In this document: positions 29,785 to 39,333 of the stretch, piece by piece
How positions within the stretch are numbered: position 1 is the first letter of the stretch
Layout of the letters: each line of letters starts with the position of its first letter
From: JAPLZH01 sp964450345
Lineage (GTDB): Bacteria; Patescibacteriota; Minisyncoccia; Phycocordibacterales; PALSA-1337
DNA: 43,956 nt
Reading direction: 5' to 3'
Assembly: GCA_964450345.1 (NCBI GenBank)
Contig: CAYVEL010000007.1
Coordinates: 1 to 43,956, forward strand
The notes under the pieces: model-generated
What the model was told of the DNA's origin: nothing
Databases searched by the model: none
The model's input: the letters and a program-made list of their open reading frames with translations, nothing else
Program-made: the position numbers and the translations under genes

Positions 29785-32700
29785 ATGTTCAAGCATAGAT
29801 TTTCTTGGGATGATTAAGCGTTGGTTTTTAATTGCTTTAGTATTCTCTTTTAATTCAGAGCTAATACCCATTAAAAGCTTATCACTATACCCATTATTAC
29901 TCATTACTTGAATGTTGATAGCTTTATTTAATTCCATTGTCTCTAAAGCGTTTATATCCATACCTGCTAAAGGAGATTGTGCAATACTTGGATAAATTTT
30001 AGTTCCTTTTTTAAGAGGCATAATCGTTGGAGTGTCGGGAGTTAAAAAGAATGTTCCATCTGGTCGTTCTCCAACCTCCACTTGCTTTTCACTTACAAGG
30101 GCATTTGTATCGTATGGGACAGTACCACCTTTTTCATACGCCAACATAGATGCTCCAATTATAGAACTTTCCATAGCTGCAACTCCTAGAACTTGAGCTA
30201 TTTGAGCCGCTCCACTTGCTTCAATTGCAGGAATTAAAACAGCACCTCCTATTGTTGCTAAAGCAGTTGCAGAAGCTACTTTTGTTGCAGCGTTAATAGC
30301 AGCTACAGCAAATGCTGTTTGTACTACTATCTTTGCTAACATCATGCTTTGTTCAAGCATAAATTGGTCTTTAGCAATTTGTTTTTTTTGCTCGGCTGCA
30401 TACTTTTCTTGAGAAGTTTCTAAAGCTTGGATTCTTTCTTTTTCTTTAGCTGCGTCCTCTTTTGATTGAAGCCCTTTTTTTACTAAATCGTCTTGCTCTT
30501 CAATAGCTTCTTTGTTGATAATTTTCTCTTTTTCTAAAGATTTATCAACCGCTTCTATTTTATTTTCAAAATATTCAGCTTCGGCAATTTTCATCAATTT
30601 TAAAGCTGTTTCAAAACCTTTTTCTCTTATATCAAGCATCCTTTGTTGATGCTCTTTCTCCATATCTTCAAGAGTTTTATCCCTAAGCTCTTTTTGTTCT
30701 ATGGTAATCTGGTCTGCATTTTGATAAGCCTCAAGTATCTTAGCCGTATTTTTTTCTGCATTCTCAAGTTCTCTTTTTGCATTTTCTATCGCAGCAGAAT
30801 CACCACCAAGATAAGCATCATCTAAAGCCTTTTTCTTTAGTTCAACTTCTTTGTCGTATTCGTCATTAGCTATTTGGATTTTCTTTTGAGCTAATTCTTG
30901 TTTTATAGCTAATTCATTGTTAGCTGTTATTTTTGATTGAGTAGATGCAAAAGCTTCATCAGACAATCTTTTATTTGTATCACTTTGAAACAAATTGTAG
31001 ATTATGCCTTGTTGCTCTTTTATCCTTGCAATTGTGCGCTCTCCATTTGCTCTATCGTATTCAACTCCTTTGACTCTAGCTTCTTCTTCTGCCAAAGCTT
31101 CTAATCTTTGAATGTGAGCTATTCTAAGGTTCACGCTTTTATCAAAAGCATCTCTTTGATTATCGTTTAATGTTTTATTGTAAGCATCTTCTGCTATAAG
31201 CGTTTCTTTACGAAAGTTTTCATCAAGAGTAGTTTTAACTTGGTTGTATTGAACCGTGGCTTTTATTCCTTCTTTTGAATTTTCTCCAAAGTATTTGATA
31301 TTTCTGTCATAAATAGCTTTTGCTGTTCTTGTATCTGCCTCGTATTTTTCTTTTCTATCAAAATCAGATTTCTTTTTGTCTATGTCAGCTATTGCGGCAA
31401 TATCCGATGTGTATTTGGTTAAAGCATTTAATCTTTCAGCATAATCCATCTGTATTTCTTGAGTATTTTCTTTCTCAATTAATTGCGCTTGTTTTGCCGA
31501 ATCTTCAACTAATCTAGCTCGCAATTCGTTGTAGTAAATTTCTTTCTCGAATTGTTCTTTAATGGTGCGTTCTCGTGCTTTTTTGCCTTTTTTATCATCA
31601 GGTCTTTCTATTGCAAGTTCTGATTTGCCTAACTCTGAATTGTACGCATTTTGAAGTTTTGCAATTTGCTTTAATTCATCCTTACTTGATGTATAAAACC
31701 GAAGTGTTTCATATTGTTGTTTTGTCATTTTACCAGAAAAAGATGTTCCATCTAATTCAGAAAATGCTCTAAACCTCATACTTACTTCGTCTAAAGTAAA
31801 TTTCAATTCATCCCTAGATTTTCCTGTTTTTTTCTCTATTGATTTAAGAAGCCCATCTAAATTTTTATCAAAATTCATCAGGTTTGTTTCTGTAACATTA
31901 TCTTCTTTAATACCTAATATGTCAGAAATTGCAGCTCTTTTAGCCCCCCTTACCTTATCTTGATTTTTAATTATATCCTCACTTATTTTTTCAGCGTTTT
32001 GTAAGTGTCCTTGAGCTACTATTAATTCATTATAGAACTTCATTATTTCTGTCGATGCAGCTTTTACATCAACAACTCCATTTTTTTCTATTAGCTTAAT
32101 GCTTTCTTTAGGGAGCAGGTTTCTAATTTTATTATATTCAGATAATGCTCTTGATGAATCTTTCCAGATTAGATTTGTCATTTTACCTTCATCATTATAC
32201 ACAGCTTGCCCTTCGGTAACAGCTAGTAATACGCCTTTTATCTGCATCATATCACTTTTGAATTTTCCAGTTTTGCCTTCTGAATCCTCCATAGCTTTAT
32301 TAAACCCTTTTTGAGCTAATTCAGCAGCGTTTAAGGCAGATGTGGCATCCCATAAGTTATCTACCAAATCAGCGATTTCATCGCTATAAGCAACAACTAA
32401 TGATACAGCTACCATTAAAATAGCATTTAGCCCCAACAAAGATTTGCCAAACATAGCCAAAGCCTTCATATTCCCCAATCGTTTACCAGTATCATCAACC
32501 GAGTTAGCTAATTGTTGGAATTGCATTGTAAGCGGTAAAATATTATTCGATAACGACATAATAAATACCCTTGCAGAGATACCAGCATTAGGAAGCTCCG
32601 ACATAATCATAGTTAACGAGCTTGTTTGCATTGCCAAGCCACCAACTTGTGATTTTGTAGATGCCATTTGGTTTTGTACCTCTTGCATACCACGAGCAGC

Positions 32701-33114
32701 TTTGTTGTACTCGTTAAGAGCCATTTTTGTAGCTGTTTCGTCTTTAACCTTGGCAAAGGCTAAATTCATGTATGCAAGGCGCAATTGTTCGATACGAGCT
32801 TTTTCTTGTTCGTAGGCGGTATTCATTTTGGCATTTCTAGCATCTAGTTTGGCTGCTCTTGCTGCATCGGAAGCTTCTTGTCTTTGTTTTATTGCTTCAT
32901 CTCTAGCTGCTCTTTCTTGCCTTTTTTGGTCTATCTCTTGTTCTTTAAGCTCAAGCATACCAAGTTCTTTGACAATTTTATCAACATCAACATTTTTAAT
33001 CTTAACTCCTTTAGATGCTAAAACCTCAAGTTTGTTTATGATATTATCAATAGAACCAGCTACTTTATCAAGATTGGCTTGCGATTCAGGACTTAACTTT
33101 ATTTCTATCGGCAT
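29770..33114 (-). CDS. Tape measure protein, 1114 aa
   Basis: The longest gene. A long helical/coiled-coil protein rich in Ala, Lys, Glu and Gln. The middle has hydrophobic stretches (about residues 215-245 and 950-1010) and the C-terminus has an Ala-rich patch (AAINAATKVASATALATIGG). These are hallmarks of siphophage tape measures, which set tail length and help DNA entry. The N-terminus (MPIEIKLSPESQANLDKVAG) is also typical. Confidence 0.88.
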   Translation of the reverse strand: MPIEIKLSPESQANLDKVAGSIDNIINKLEVLASKGVKIKNVDVDKIVKELGMLELKEQEIDQKRQERAARDEAIKQRQEASDAARAAKLDARNAKMNTAYEQEKARIEQLRLAYMNLAFAKVKDETATKMALNEYNKAARGMQEVQNQMASTKSQVGGLAMQTSSLTMIMSELPNAGISARVFIMSLSNNILPLTMQFQQLANSVDDTGKRLGNMKALAMFGKSLLGLNAILMVAVSLVVAYSDEIADLVDNLWDATSALNAAELAQKGFNKAMEDSEGKTGKFKSDMMQIKGVLLAVTEGQAVYNDEGKMTNLIWKDSSRALSEYNKIRNLLPKESIKLIEKNGVVDVKAASTEIMKFYNELIVAQGHLQNAEKISEDIIKNQDKVRGAKRAAISDILGIKEDNVTETNLMNFDKNLDGLLKSIEKKTGKSRDELKFTLDEVSMRFRAFSELDGTSFSGKMTKQQYETLRFYTSSKDELKQIAKLQNAYNSELGKSELAIERPDDKKGKKARERTIKEQFEKEIYYNELRARLVEDSAKQAQLIEKENTQEIQMDYAERLNALTKYTSDIAAIADIDKKKSDFDRKEKYEADTRTAKAIYDRNIKYFGENSKEGIKATVQYNQVKTTLDENFRKETLIAEDAYNKTLNDNQRDAFDKSVNLRIAHIQRLEALAEEEARVKGVEYDRANGERTIARIKEQQGIIYNLFQSDTNKRLSDEAFASTQSKITANNELAIKQELAQKKIQIANDEYDKEVELKKKALDDAYLGGDSAAIENAKRELENAEKNTAKILEAYQNADQITIEQKELRDKTLEDMEKEHQQRMLDIREKGFETALKLMKIAEAEYFENKIEAVDKSLEKEKIINKEAIEEQDDLVKKGLQSKEDAAKEKERIQALETSQEKYAAEQKKQIAKDQFMLEQSMMLAKIVVQTAFAVAAINAATKVASATALATIGGAVLIPAIEASGAAQIAQVLGVAAMESSIIGASMLAYEKGGTVPYDTNALVSEKQVEVGERPDGTFFLTPDTPTIMPLKKGTKIYPSIAQSPLAGMDINALETMELNKAINIQVMSNNGYSDKLLMGISSELKENTKAIKNQRLIIPRKSMLEHLRGN

Positions 33115-33673
33115 ATCGTTTTTGTTTTTCTGTTAATAAATCTATTGCTAAAATATACTCGGCTACTGTCGATTTTAAATTCAACTTTTCGTAACCTTCA
33201 TTGTCATTAATTAGCTGTATCTTTTTGAGGTAATCAGCCTTTGTAGCTGGTTTTTCCTCTTGCTTATTTTCTTTTAATCCTTCTATTGCTTCATCAAGGT
33301 TTAATTTGATAGTAGCTTGTGCGTTTTGCAGCTCTTTTAACGCTCTTTCTTTTGTTTTGGCAGAATAACCCATCCGCTTCATTTCATCCCTTACAATCTC
33401 GCTATCTCGATGATTTAAGATGGTTTGGAAGTTAACTAGAACTATCAATCTAGTTCTTAGCCTTTCTATCTTATTTGTTTCGGATATTTTATTCTTAATT
33501 GCGTTGTTGCTAGTTAAGCTCAAGTATTCATTGTATATCTTTTCGCTTGCTTTTTTGATTGTACTAGCTCGAACAGGTAAAAACGATTTTTTATATCCTT
33601 TGTAATTGCCACACGAAGCATCTATGTATCTGTAAAGCGGAAACTTATAGCAAGTAGTGTATAAATTCAACAT
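33086..33673 (-). CDS. Tail assembly chaperone-like protein, 195 aa
   Basis: Start proposed at MLNLYTTCYKFPLYRYIDA, since the longer frame to 33808 would overlap the real gene at 33645-33836. A helical protein directly upstream of the tape measure and overlapping it by 29 bases, the usual place of the tape-measure chaperone. No slippery frameshift was found. Function inferred from position. Confidence 0.55.
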   Translation of the reverse strand: MLNLYTTCYKFPLYRYIDASCGNYKGYKKSFLPVRASTIKKASEKIYNEYLSLTSNNAIKNKISETNKIERLRTRLIVLVNFQTILNHRDSEIVRDEMKRMGYSAKTKERALKELQNAQATIKLNLDEAIEGLKENKQEEKPATKADYLKKIQLINDNEGYEKLNLKSTVAEYILAIDLLTEKQKRYADRNKVKS

Positions 33674-33836
33674 TTCTAGCCACACTAGGCACGCATTCAA
33701 TGGTTTCAACATAATACCAATCTTGGTCTTTGTATAGATATACGCTTCGTTTAAAGCGTTCGATATAACTGATAGCTTCTCTTTTAGCTTGCTCATATTT
33801 CTTGTCAACTTTTGTTTTTGTACAATTACAGCCCAT
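33645..33836 (-). CDS. Small Cys-containing tail-region protein, 63 aa
   Basis: MGCNCTKTK at the start, then a helix (KYEQAKREAISYIERF) and a beta-rich end. It overlaps its neighbours by 11 and 29 bases. Similar short proteins precede tape-measure chaperones in Bacteroidota phages; the function is unknown. Confidence 0.55.
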   Translation of the reverse strand: MGCNCTKTKVDKKYEQAKREAISYIERFKRSVYLYKDQDWYYVETIECVPSVARNVEFIHYLL

Positions 33837-34266
33837 TTATGTAGTCGTTTAGCTTTGTTTCTAACTCCTTTTCAATCTTGCGTTCTAATTCCTCTGTATT
33901 CTCCTTTGTTAATCCATGAAACGCTGCTGGATTAGCATCTAGTTTATTTTTATGCAAACTATTAGTATCAACTTCATATTCTCCGAGTAAGTTTTGTCGA
34001 ACATACATTTGATTCCACCAATCGCCCGAATCTCGCAAACTCCAATTTCTTTGATTACCAAATAGAGTTCCTTTTTCTAGTTTCTTTTGAATAGCAAGAG
34101 GCGTATATTCTGGTGTACTTTCGCCACTAGGATATACGCCTTCACTTAATTGTTCCTGATTTTTTTCTACAATAAATGTATAATTTTCTTCAACACAACT
34201 ATTCAGCAGTTCCTCGGCTTTCGCTTTCAGATTCCTTAACCTTTTTAGCTGTTCTACTAACTCCAT
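33826..34266 (-). CDS. Tail-region structural protein, 146 aa
   Basis: Helical N-terminus, then YPSGESTPEYTPLAIQKKL and NWSLRDSGDWWNQMYV. The SLRDSGDW part occurs in phage minor structural proteins. Ends in a Glu/Lys helix. Located between tail tube and tape measure. Overlaps the next upstream ORF by 68 bases. Confidence 0.55.
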   Translation of the reverse strand: MELVEQLKRLRNLKAKAEELLNSCVEENYTFIVEKNQEQLSEGVYPSGESTPEYTPLAIQKKLEKGTLFGNQRNWSLRDSGDWWNQMYVRQNLLGEYEVDTNSLHKNKLDANPAAFHGLTKENTEELERKIEKELETKLNDYINGL

Positions 34267-34432
34267 TTGTTGTATTGTATAAATCAGTTAATACCTTTTC
34301 AGCCTTTTTAGGCTCAACCCCGTTAATCAAAGCTTCGTTAGTAAATAATACCGCCAAAAACTCTTCTAAAGGTTGTTTGAATAAATGGGCTGAAACTGTT
34401 CCTTTCAGCCCATTATTTAGTTTTATGCTCAT
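34199..34432 (-). CDS. Putative tail assembly protein, 77 aa
   Basis: Directly after the tail tube gene, with a one-base overlap of the stop. FKQPLEEFLAVLFTNEALINGV...KKAEKVLTDLYN is helical. The long overlap with the next gene (34266) is unusual and could reflect a chaperone pair, as in other siphophages, but no slippage site was seen. Confidence 0.5.
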   Translation of the reverse strand: MSIKLNNGLKGTVSAHLFKQPLEEFLAVLFTNEALINGVEPKKAEKVLTDLYNTTNGVSRTAKKVKESESESRGTAE

Positions 34433-35391
34433 TAAACGGCAGTAACGGTTGCAGTAACAGAGTTAACAGCTTCATAACCTCCATCTACGGCAGAACCAAC
34501 ATCGCCAGCAGCAAGTAACTTAGGAGATACTAAAGTGGCAGTACGAGAACCAGCAGTTACAGTTAAATCAAATTTACCTGTAGCAGAGTTGTAAGCAACA
34601 GCCGATGGAACAACAGCAGCACCAGTAGAAGCATCAATTACGCTCCACATTCCAGCAACTTCAAGTTCTGATTCGTAATCGGTAGCTAAGTTTACATCAG
34701 GGTTTCTTTGAGAAGCAACAGCGATAGATATTTTAAGCACACCGCCAGTGCCTGTAAGAACTACATTGTTTACACCTTTCAATTCTTCATCGAAGTTAAA
34801 TCCGTCTAGTCTAACAGATGCTAATTGCTCATCAGAGAAGCAGCCTTCGTCTTGGAATTGAATTGTAAGAGTACGCTTAGTGCTTTCTCCTTTTTTACCT
34901 ACTTTTACTTGGTTTACATGTACCGATGCTTTATTACCCATAAAATCGCCACTAGCGTTAGCGTAACCCAATAAAAGGCCAGTATCGGTAATTGCATAAC
35001 AACGCAAAATAGTGTTACCATTAAATTTGCGAATTTCTTTCCATAAAGCAATTCCGTGGTCTTCTGTTTCTGCATCAAAAGTGTGTTGTTTTTCAACATA
35101 CTGAGTGATGTTTCCATATCCGGAAGTTACTTTAGCAACAGCTTCCGTAGAATCTGTAAAGTCAATAACTTGTGGAAGATAGAAAATTCTTTGAGGTAAG
35201 TCCTCAATTGTTGCATCACGAAGAGCAGTTTTAAATAAATCTTGAGTTGCTAAATCGGCAGCATCGAACTTTTGTGATTCAAACGCCAAGATAAACCCAA
35301 CAATGTAATTAAAAGTGTCTTTAGAACAATCCTTGCGCCCCACATTACCGTAGGAAGTGCTGCAAGAAGCACGATTTAAAATTGTTGACAT
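34432..35391 (-). CDS. Major tail tube protein, 319 aa
   Basis: A beta-rich protein with a C-terminal Ig-like part (GMWSVIDASTGAAVVPSAV...TVTAGSRTATLVSP) and the position between connectors and tape measure. CYAITDTGLLLGYANASGDFMG is similar to tube proteins of Bacteroidota siphophages. It would polymerise around the tape measure. Confidence 0.7.
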   Translation of the reverse strand: MSTILNRASCSTSYGNVGRKDCSKDTFNYIVGFILAFESQKFDAADLATQDLFKTALRDATIEDLPQRIFYLPQVIDFTDSTEAVAKVTSGYGNITQYVEKQHTFDAETEDHGIALWKEIRKFNGNTILRCYAITDTGLLLGYANASGDFMGNKASVHVNQVKVGKKGESTKRTLTIQFQDEGCFSDEQLASVRLDGFNFDEELKGVNNVVLTGTGGVLKISIAVASQRNPDVNLATDYESELEVAGMWSVIDASTGAAVVPSAVAYNSATGKFDLTVTAGSRTATLVSPKLLAAGDVGSAVDGGYEAVNSVTATVTAV

Positions 35392-35393
35392 AG

Positions 35394-35930
35394 TTAACAG
35401 TTTTTGATTTTTAATTTAATATTTTTTAGAATTAAGACATCTAACTTATCTTCAAAACTAGAAGCTTCTGTTTTATAGGAATGATATTGCTCAAAATCAA
35501 ACTTAGAGTTAGAAATAAAACTTACATTTTGATTGTATTCTAAACATGAACTAAGGCTATCCATAAGAGGAAACAATGTGCGTTGGAACGAATATATATC
35601 TCGATTCCGTGCAGACAAATCAAAGCTTGCTAAATTGCATAAAAAAATCTCTTTTATCTCTACATCAGTCCATATTTTAGTTCTGTTTGAATAACGAACA
35701 TTTGAACCACTTGGAATAAAAATAAAAGGGTAAACTTCTTTTGCACTTAGCTTAGTTGTTACCGTTGTAACAAACTCATTCTTGGTAGATAGGTAAAACA
35801 ATAAATTGTCTAAGCAAACTTTTTCGGAATTAGTGTCTAAAACAAAATCTCCATTTTCATCTATCAAAAATGTTTTCTCCCTTATTCGTGTAAGAAACGC
35901 ATCGGTAAATAAATCTTGAAGTAATATCAT
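35394..35930 (-). CDS. Tail terminator/neck protein, 178 aa
   Basis: Mixed alpha/beta protein with VYPFIFIPSGSNVRYSNRT and a loop of polar residues, as in tail-completion proteins. It lies just before the tail tube gene and overlaps the connector gene by 4 bases. Function inferred from order. Confidence 0.55.
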   Translation of the reverse strand: MILLQDLFTDAFLTRIREKTFLIDENGDFVLDTNSEKVCLDNLLFYLSTKNEFVTTVTTKLSAKEVYPFIFIPSGSNVRYSNRTKIWTDVEIKEIFLCNLASFDLSARNRDIYSFQRTLFPLMDSLSSCLEYNQNVSFISNSKFDFEQYHSYKTEASSFEDKLDVLILKNIKLKIKNC

Positions 35931-36496
35931 ATTCCAAATCTATTTCTAGTTTCTATTAACGAATAAGCTTCATACACGCCTTGTTTAGGGGCTACATATA
36001 CTTCGTCATGCTCGTAAGTTTCTGTGTTATCAGAAAGCCACAAATAAAAGCTTTTAAGCTCTTCACACATATAGTTCCATGCTCTAATTTGCTCCAAAAT
36101 AAAGCTAGTGTTATTAGCTTCGTCTTTTTTAGCAGTAGCAATACCTGTTCGGGTGTTAGCCCTAAACATTTCGTCCATAATAAACCAATAAACATAATTA
36201 GAAGCAGGGCTTGTTAAATTATCTTCGTCAAATAATCTATCAACCAAATCTTGCCATTTTTGTTCTAGTTCAATAGGATTTTCTTCTAAAACAGAATTAT
36301 TATAAGCAGTGATAAACTCCTTTGCTAAATCTTTGCCAAGCAATTCTTTGTAGAACTCTAGCTCGTAGAAGTCTATGTTATTCTGAATAAGAGTTTCGTC
36401 AGATGTTTTAATGGTAGGGTTTGCACCATTACCTAAACCATCCGCTATCGGAACTTTTACAGGCTGCTTTTTAAAGTATTCAGGAGTTAATATCAT
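35927..36496 (-). CDS. Head-tail connector-like protein, 189 aa
   Basis: Helical protein (NNIDFYELEFYKELLGKDLAKEF, NYVYWFIMDEMFRANTRTG), typical of head-completion or adaptor proteins that bind the portal. Its place between the capsid block and the neck genes agrees. No diagnostic motif. Confidence 0.55.
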   Translation of the reverse strand: MILTPEYFKKQPVKVPIADGLGNGANPTIKTSDETLIQNNIDFYELEFYKELLGKDLAKEFITAYNNSVLEENPIELEQKWQDLVDRLFDEDNLTSPASNYVYWFIMDEMFRANTRTGIATAKKDEANNTSFILEQIRAWNYMCEELKSFYLWLSDNTETYEHDEVYVAPKQGVYEAYSLIETRNRFGI

Positions 36497-36515
36497 TGCT
36501 TTAGTTTTAAAGAAA

Positions 36516-36535
36516 CTCCCCCGATTAAAGGGGAG
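36516..36535 (-). terminator. Hairpin between secreted-protein gene and connector gene
   Basis: On the minus strand CTCCCC pairs with GGGGAG around a short loop, followed by TTTCTTT. The T-run is interrupted, so the terminator may be partial and allow read-through to the neck and tail genes. Confidence 0.5.
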
Positions 36536-36545
36536 CTATTTTGTT

Positions 36546-37004
36546 TTACTCTTGGTATAATTTGAGTTCTGCATTTAGAACTCTAGTTACACCTGTACCT
36601 GTACCTGTAAGAACAATTTTATAATTACGGTATCTATTAGCAGTTGCATTAGATATAACTATTACAGTATCTTTACTCGTACCTTTCCAGTTTACAGCAG
36701 AACCAATAGTACTCCAATCGCCTTTTAACTCTGATTTTTGACCGTAAACTTGAGCAGCGACATTAGTATGATTTCCACTAACTGAATCAAGTTTAATAGC
36801 AAAATCTTGAGTAGTAGTAAAATAGTTTCCTGCTTTGAACAAAATATAACCAGCAGTTGTATTAGTAATACGAGTAACTGTATTTGTAGCAGAATAAGCA
36901 CCAGCACCATATACTTTAGGTGCTTCAATAGAAATGGTTGCAATTTGAGCCGAAGCTATAACTCCAAAACACATTGCTATGATAAATAATATTAACTTTT
37001 TCAT
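36546..37004 (-). CDS. Secreted protein inserted in the head module, 152 aa
   Basis: MKKLILFIIAMCFGVIASAQ is a clear signal peptide with a likely cut after ASA. The mature part is a beta-rich domain with Thr/Asn/Ala (TVTRITNTTAGYILFKAG, NWKGTSKDTVIVISNAT). Structural genes of a phage do not normally have signal peptides, so this may be a moron gene acting at the host surface. It overlaps the previous gene by 4 bases and is followed by a hairpin. Confidence 0.65.
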   Translation of the reverse strand: MKKLILFIIAMCFGVIASAQIATISIEAPKVYGAGAYSATNTVTRITNTTAGYILFKAGNYFTTTQDFAIKLDSVSGNHTNVAAQVYGQKSELKGDWSTIGSAVNWKGTSKDTVIVISNATANRYRNYKIVLTGTGTGVTRVLNAELKLYQE

Positions 37005-37267
37005 TTTTTGTTTAGTTTTTTTCGACCTCTTTTAGTCGGATTTTTAATTTGTTGTTCAGGTATTTCAGTTTGAGTTTCGGGAGCAGTTTCACTTACTTCC
37101 ATATTCTCTTCTGCAACTAATTCTTTCTCAATTAAGAGTACAGTTTCGGGAGCAGTTTCACTTAAATAGCCCTTCTTTATTAAACTTAGAGCTAATTCGT
37201 CAGGCAAGTGGGGCATTACTGTACCCACTGGTCGCCTGTCAAATTGTTTAATGACATAACAAATCAT
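37001..37267 (-). CDS. Hypothetical protein of the capsid block, 88 aa
   Basis: The N-terminal half is compact (CYVIKQFDRRPVGTVMPHLPDELAL), then an acidic linker with two SETAPET copies, then a basic tail (PTKRGRKKLNKK). The acidic/basic layout fits a head-associated or DNA-binding protein. Start and stop overlap both neighbours. Confidence 0.55.
   Translation of the reverse strand: MICYVIKQFDRRPVGTVMPHLPDELALSLIKKGYLSETAPETVLLIEKELVAEENMEVSETAPETQTEIPEQQIKNPTKRGRKKLNKK
37074..37164. repeat. 22-base direct repeat coding for SETAPET
   Basis: A sequence beginning GTTTCGGGAGCAGTTTC occurs at 37074-37095 and 37143-37164 (22 bases), giving the repeated peptide. It points to a small internal duplication. 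Confidence 0.7.
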
Positions 37268-38526
37268 TAAGCTGCTGGAATATTAATTGCCGCAACAGCA
37301 GCGTTAACATCAGTTACCTTAATAACAGCTTGAGTGTCTAAATTTCTAATCAAGAATTGAACTCTTGTAGAAATGATTGCAGATTGTTTGTCATTAAGAG
37401 CATCGTTAGCCAACAATTGACCCATTTGAAGCTTCAAAGAACGCTTAGTTCTAATCTCTCCAACTTGAGAATCCATTACAACCATTGTGTTAGCATCAAT
37501 TTTCTTAGTAGGAACGATAGTTAAACCACCCAAAGTAAAGTTTCCGAAGTAATCTTTATTAATAATAGGTTGTCCGTCATTATCTTTCAATTTCTTCATT
37601 TTCAAGAAATCAACATTGTTCAAGAATACCAAGTCAGCTTGATAATTACCATCAAGGTTTTGGATTTTACTTGAAATAACATCTACTAAGTCAGCAACAT
37701 TAGCTTTTTCAACTGAATCGTCATAATCAGCATCAGCCCAAGCAGTAGCGTAAGCTAAGATACCTTTGATATGTTGAACTCCAGCAGGAGCTAAACCATC
37801 GCCATCTAAAAGTTGGCTGTCAGCAAAAGCATTAATACCAATAGTTAATTGGTTAATTAATCCAGCAGCAAAATCTGGAATATCTTCGTAAACCTCAGTG
37901 TTTACAGATAATACAGCTTGGATTTTAGCGTACTCCATGAAGTAAGCAGAAGCAGAAGCCGAATCACTATCAGAATTTCCAGTGCCTTCGCCAACATAGT
38001 TAGCCGCAGATGTATAAGAACCTTCTGTATATCCAAATTTAGATTTATCAGACATTTCAGATACACTTCTGAATCTTTGGATAAATGCGTTACGAGTTGT
38101 TGGAGTCCATACTACACGAGTATCAAGATTTGTACGACCTACAGTGTCGGTATTAGCAGTAGAAGCAATTGCACTAATAGCTTTTAACTCAATTGATTGT
38201 TTGCCGTTTTTATCCAAGTAAGATTTTAACTCTGCAACATTGTTTACTCCAAGAGCTTTAATCTCTTGTGTAAGAATTTCTTCGGCAGTAGCAGAAGCAT
38301 TGTTAGAACTAGAGTTGTTTTTAATCTCGTCAAGAGTTAATTGTAACGCATCAAATTTGGCTGTGTATTCTTTTGATTTGTCAGCAGGAATGCTTTTTTT
38401 AAGGTCTTCAAAGTCTTGCTTAGAAACCCCACCTTGTAATGATTCAATTTTATCAATCATTGCGTTGTGAGCCTCAGCAAAAGCTTTTTCTTGTCCTTCA
38501 AGACCTTCTAAAACGATTTTTTTCAT
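37267..38526 (-). CDS. Major capsid protein, HK97 fold, 419 aa
   Basis: The N-terminal 100 residues form a coiled-coil (KDFEDLKKS, LQLTLDEIKNN) like the HK97 delta/scaffold domain removed by the protease. The main part has FIQRFRSVSEMSDKSKFGYTEGS, ANYVGEG, YMEYAKIQAVLSVNTEVYEDIPDFAAGLINQL and a C-terminal RTKRSLKLQMGQL...STRVQFLIRN. Position next to protease and portal agrees. Confidence 0.85.
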   Translation of the reverse strand: MKKIVLEGLEGQEKAFAEAHNAMIDKIESLQGGVSKQDFEDLKKSIPADKSKEYTAKFDALQLTLDEIKNNSSSNNASATAEEILTQEIKALGVNNVAELKSYLDKNGKQSIELKAISAIASTANTDTVGRTNLDTRVVWTPTTRNAFIQRFRSVSEMSDKSKFGYTEGSYTSAANYVGEGTGNSDSDSASASAYFMEYAKIQAVLSVNTEVYEDIPDFAAGLINQLTIGINAFADSQLLDGDGLAPAGVQHIKGILAYATAWADADYDDSVEKANVADLVDVISSKIQNLDGNYQADLVFLNNVDFLKMKKLKDNDGQPIINKDYFGNFTLGGLTIVPTKKIDANTMVVMDSQVGEIRTKRSLKLQMGQLLANDALNDKQSAIISTRVQFLIRNLDTQAVIKVTDVNAAVAAINIPAA

Positions 38527-38538
38527 TGTTTTTAAATT

Positions 38539-39333
38539 TTAGTTTTCAAATGTAAATTTATTGAACATAGACTTATTAGTGCTTGGCGGCTCAATATGAG
38601 TGCTTGGCGGCTCTTCGTCTTTTGATTTTACTGATAATGTTGGTGTAGCATAATTAGAACCGAATACAACAGCCGAACCTTCTGCTACTTTTGCTTCTGT
38701 TACAGCGTAAAAATATCCATATTCGTCTGCTACCTCTTTATTTACAGCCATCGGATAGTATTTATCCCATGCAGCTTTTTCTTCGGCAGCCCATTTTTCT
38801 TCGGAGTTAACACATAGTTCGTAATTGACATATTGCATTCCAACAGAATGGTTATCTACCCATCCGTTTTTATACTGAACAAACATTTTTTCATTTCTGT
38901 TTGCATATATGGTTGTGTCAAATATTAATGCCTCTGTATTTCCTTCGTATGGATAACCTAGCGACTTCCAAGACATGCTTTTGGTACTTGCTATTGCTTC
39001 GGATGAAATTACATCTTCAAATCGTCTGCTATGGTTGTCAAGTAATTTTTTCTTATTGTTATCAGATAATGATTTTTTCCAAATTCCTTTCACATGCATA
39101 TCCATGTGTGAATCTATAAGGTTAGTAGTATTAATTACTACTTTTACATTTATAGTCCCATTATCTAATTGTTCGCTAACAGATTCAGATTTTACGACTT
39201 CTTCTCCTTTAAAAGAAACGCTAACAAAAGGGATAGAATCAGCCTCTTTAATAGCAGACTTTCTTTGCATCATAATAGATTTCTTATTATCTATCAAATG
39301 CTTATGAAGCTCTTGTATTGAATTAAATTCCAT
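38539..39333 (-). CDS. Prohead protease, HK97/U35 type, 264 aa
   Basis: INTTNLIDSHMDMHVKGIWKKSL, LLDNHSRRF and WVDNHSVGMQYV give the expected His (H101) and Ser (S163) of this serine protease. It would mature the capsid by cutting the delta domain. C-terminal Pro/Ser-rich tail with the repeat EPPST. Length is normal for the family. Confidence 0.8.
   Translation of the reverse strand: MEFNSIQELHKHLIDNKKSIMMQRKSAIKEADSIPFVSVSFKGEEVVKSESVSEQLDNGTINVKVVINTTNLIDSHMDMHVKGIWKKSLSDNNKKKLLDNHSRRFEDVISSEAIASTKSMSWKSLGYPYEGNTEALIFDTTIYANRNEKMFVQYKNGWVDNHSVGMQYVNYELCVNSEEKWAAEEKAAWDKYYPMAVNKEVADEYGYFYAVTEAKVAEGSAVVFGSNYATPTLSVKSKDEEPPSTHIEPPSTNKSMFNKFTFEN

Noticed and set aside
32444..33136. Plus-strand frames opposite the tape measure gene
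   Set aside because: Low-complexity shadows of a coiled-coil gene without promoter or motif.
34199..34266. Programmed frameshift between two tail assembly genes, as in lambda G/GT
   Set aside because: No slippery heptamer was found in the overlap and the second frame has its own start.
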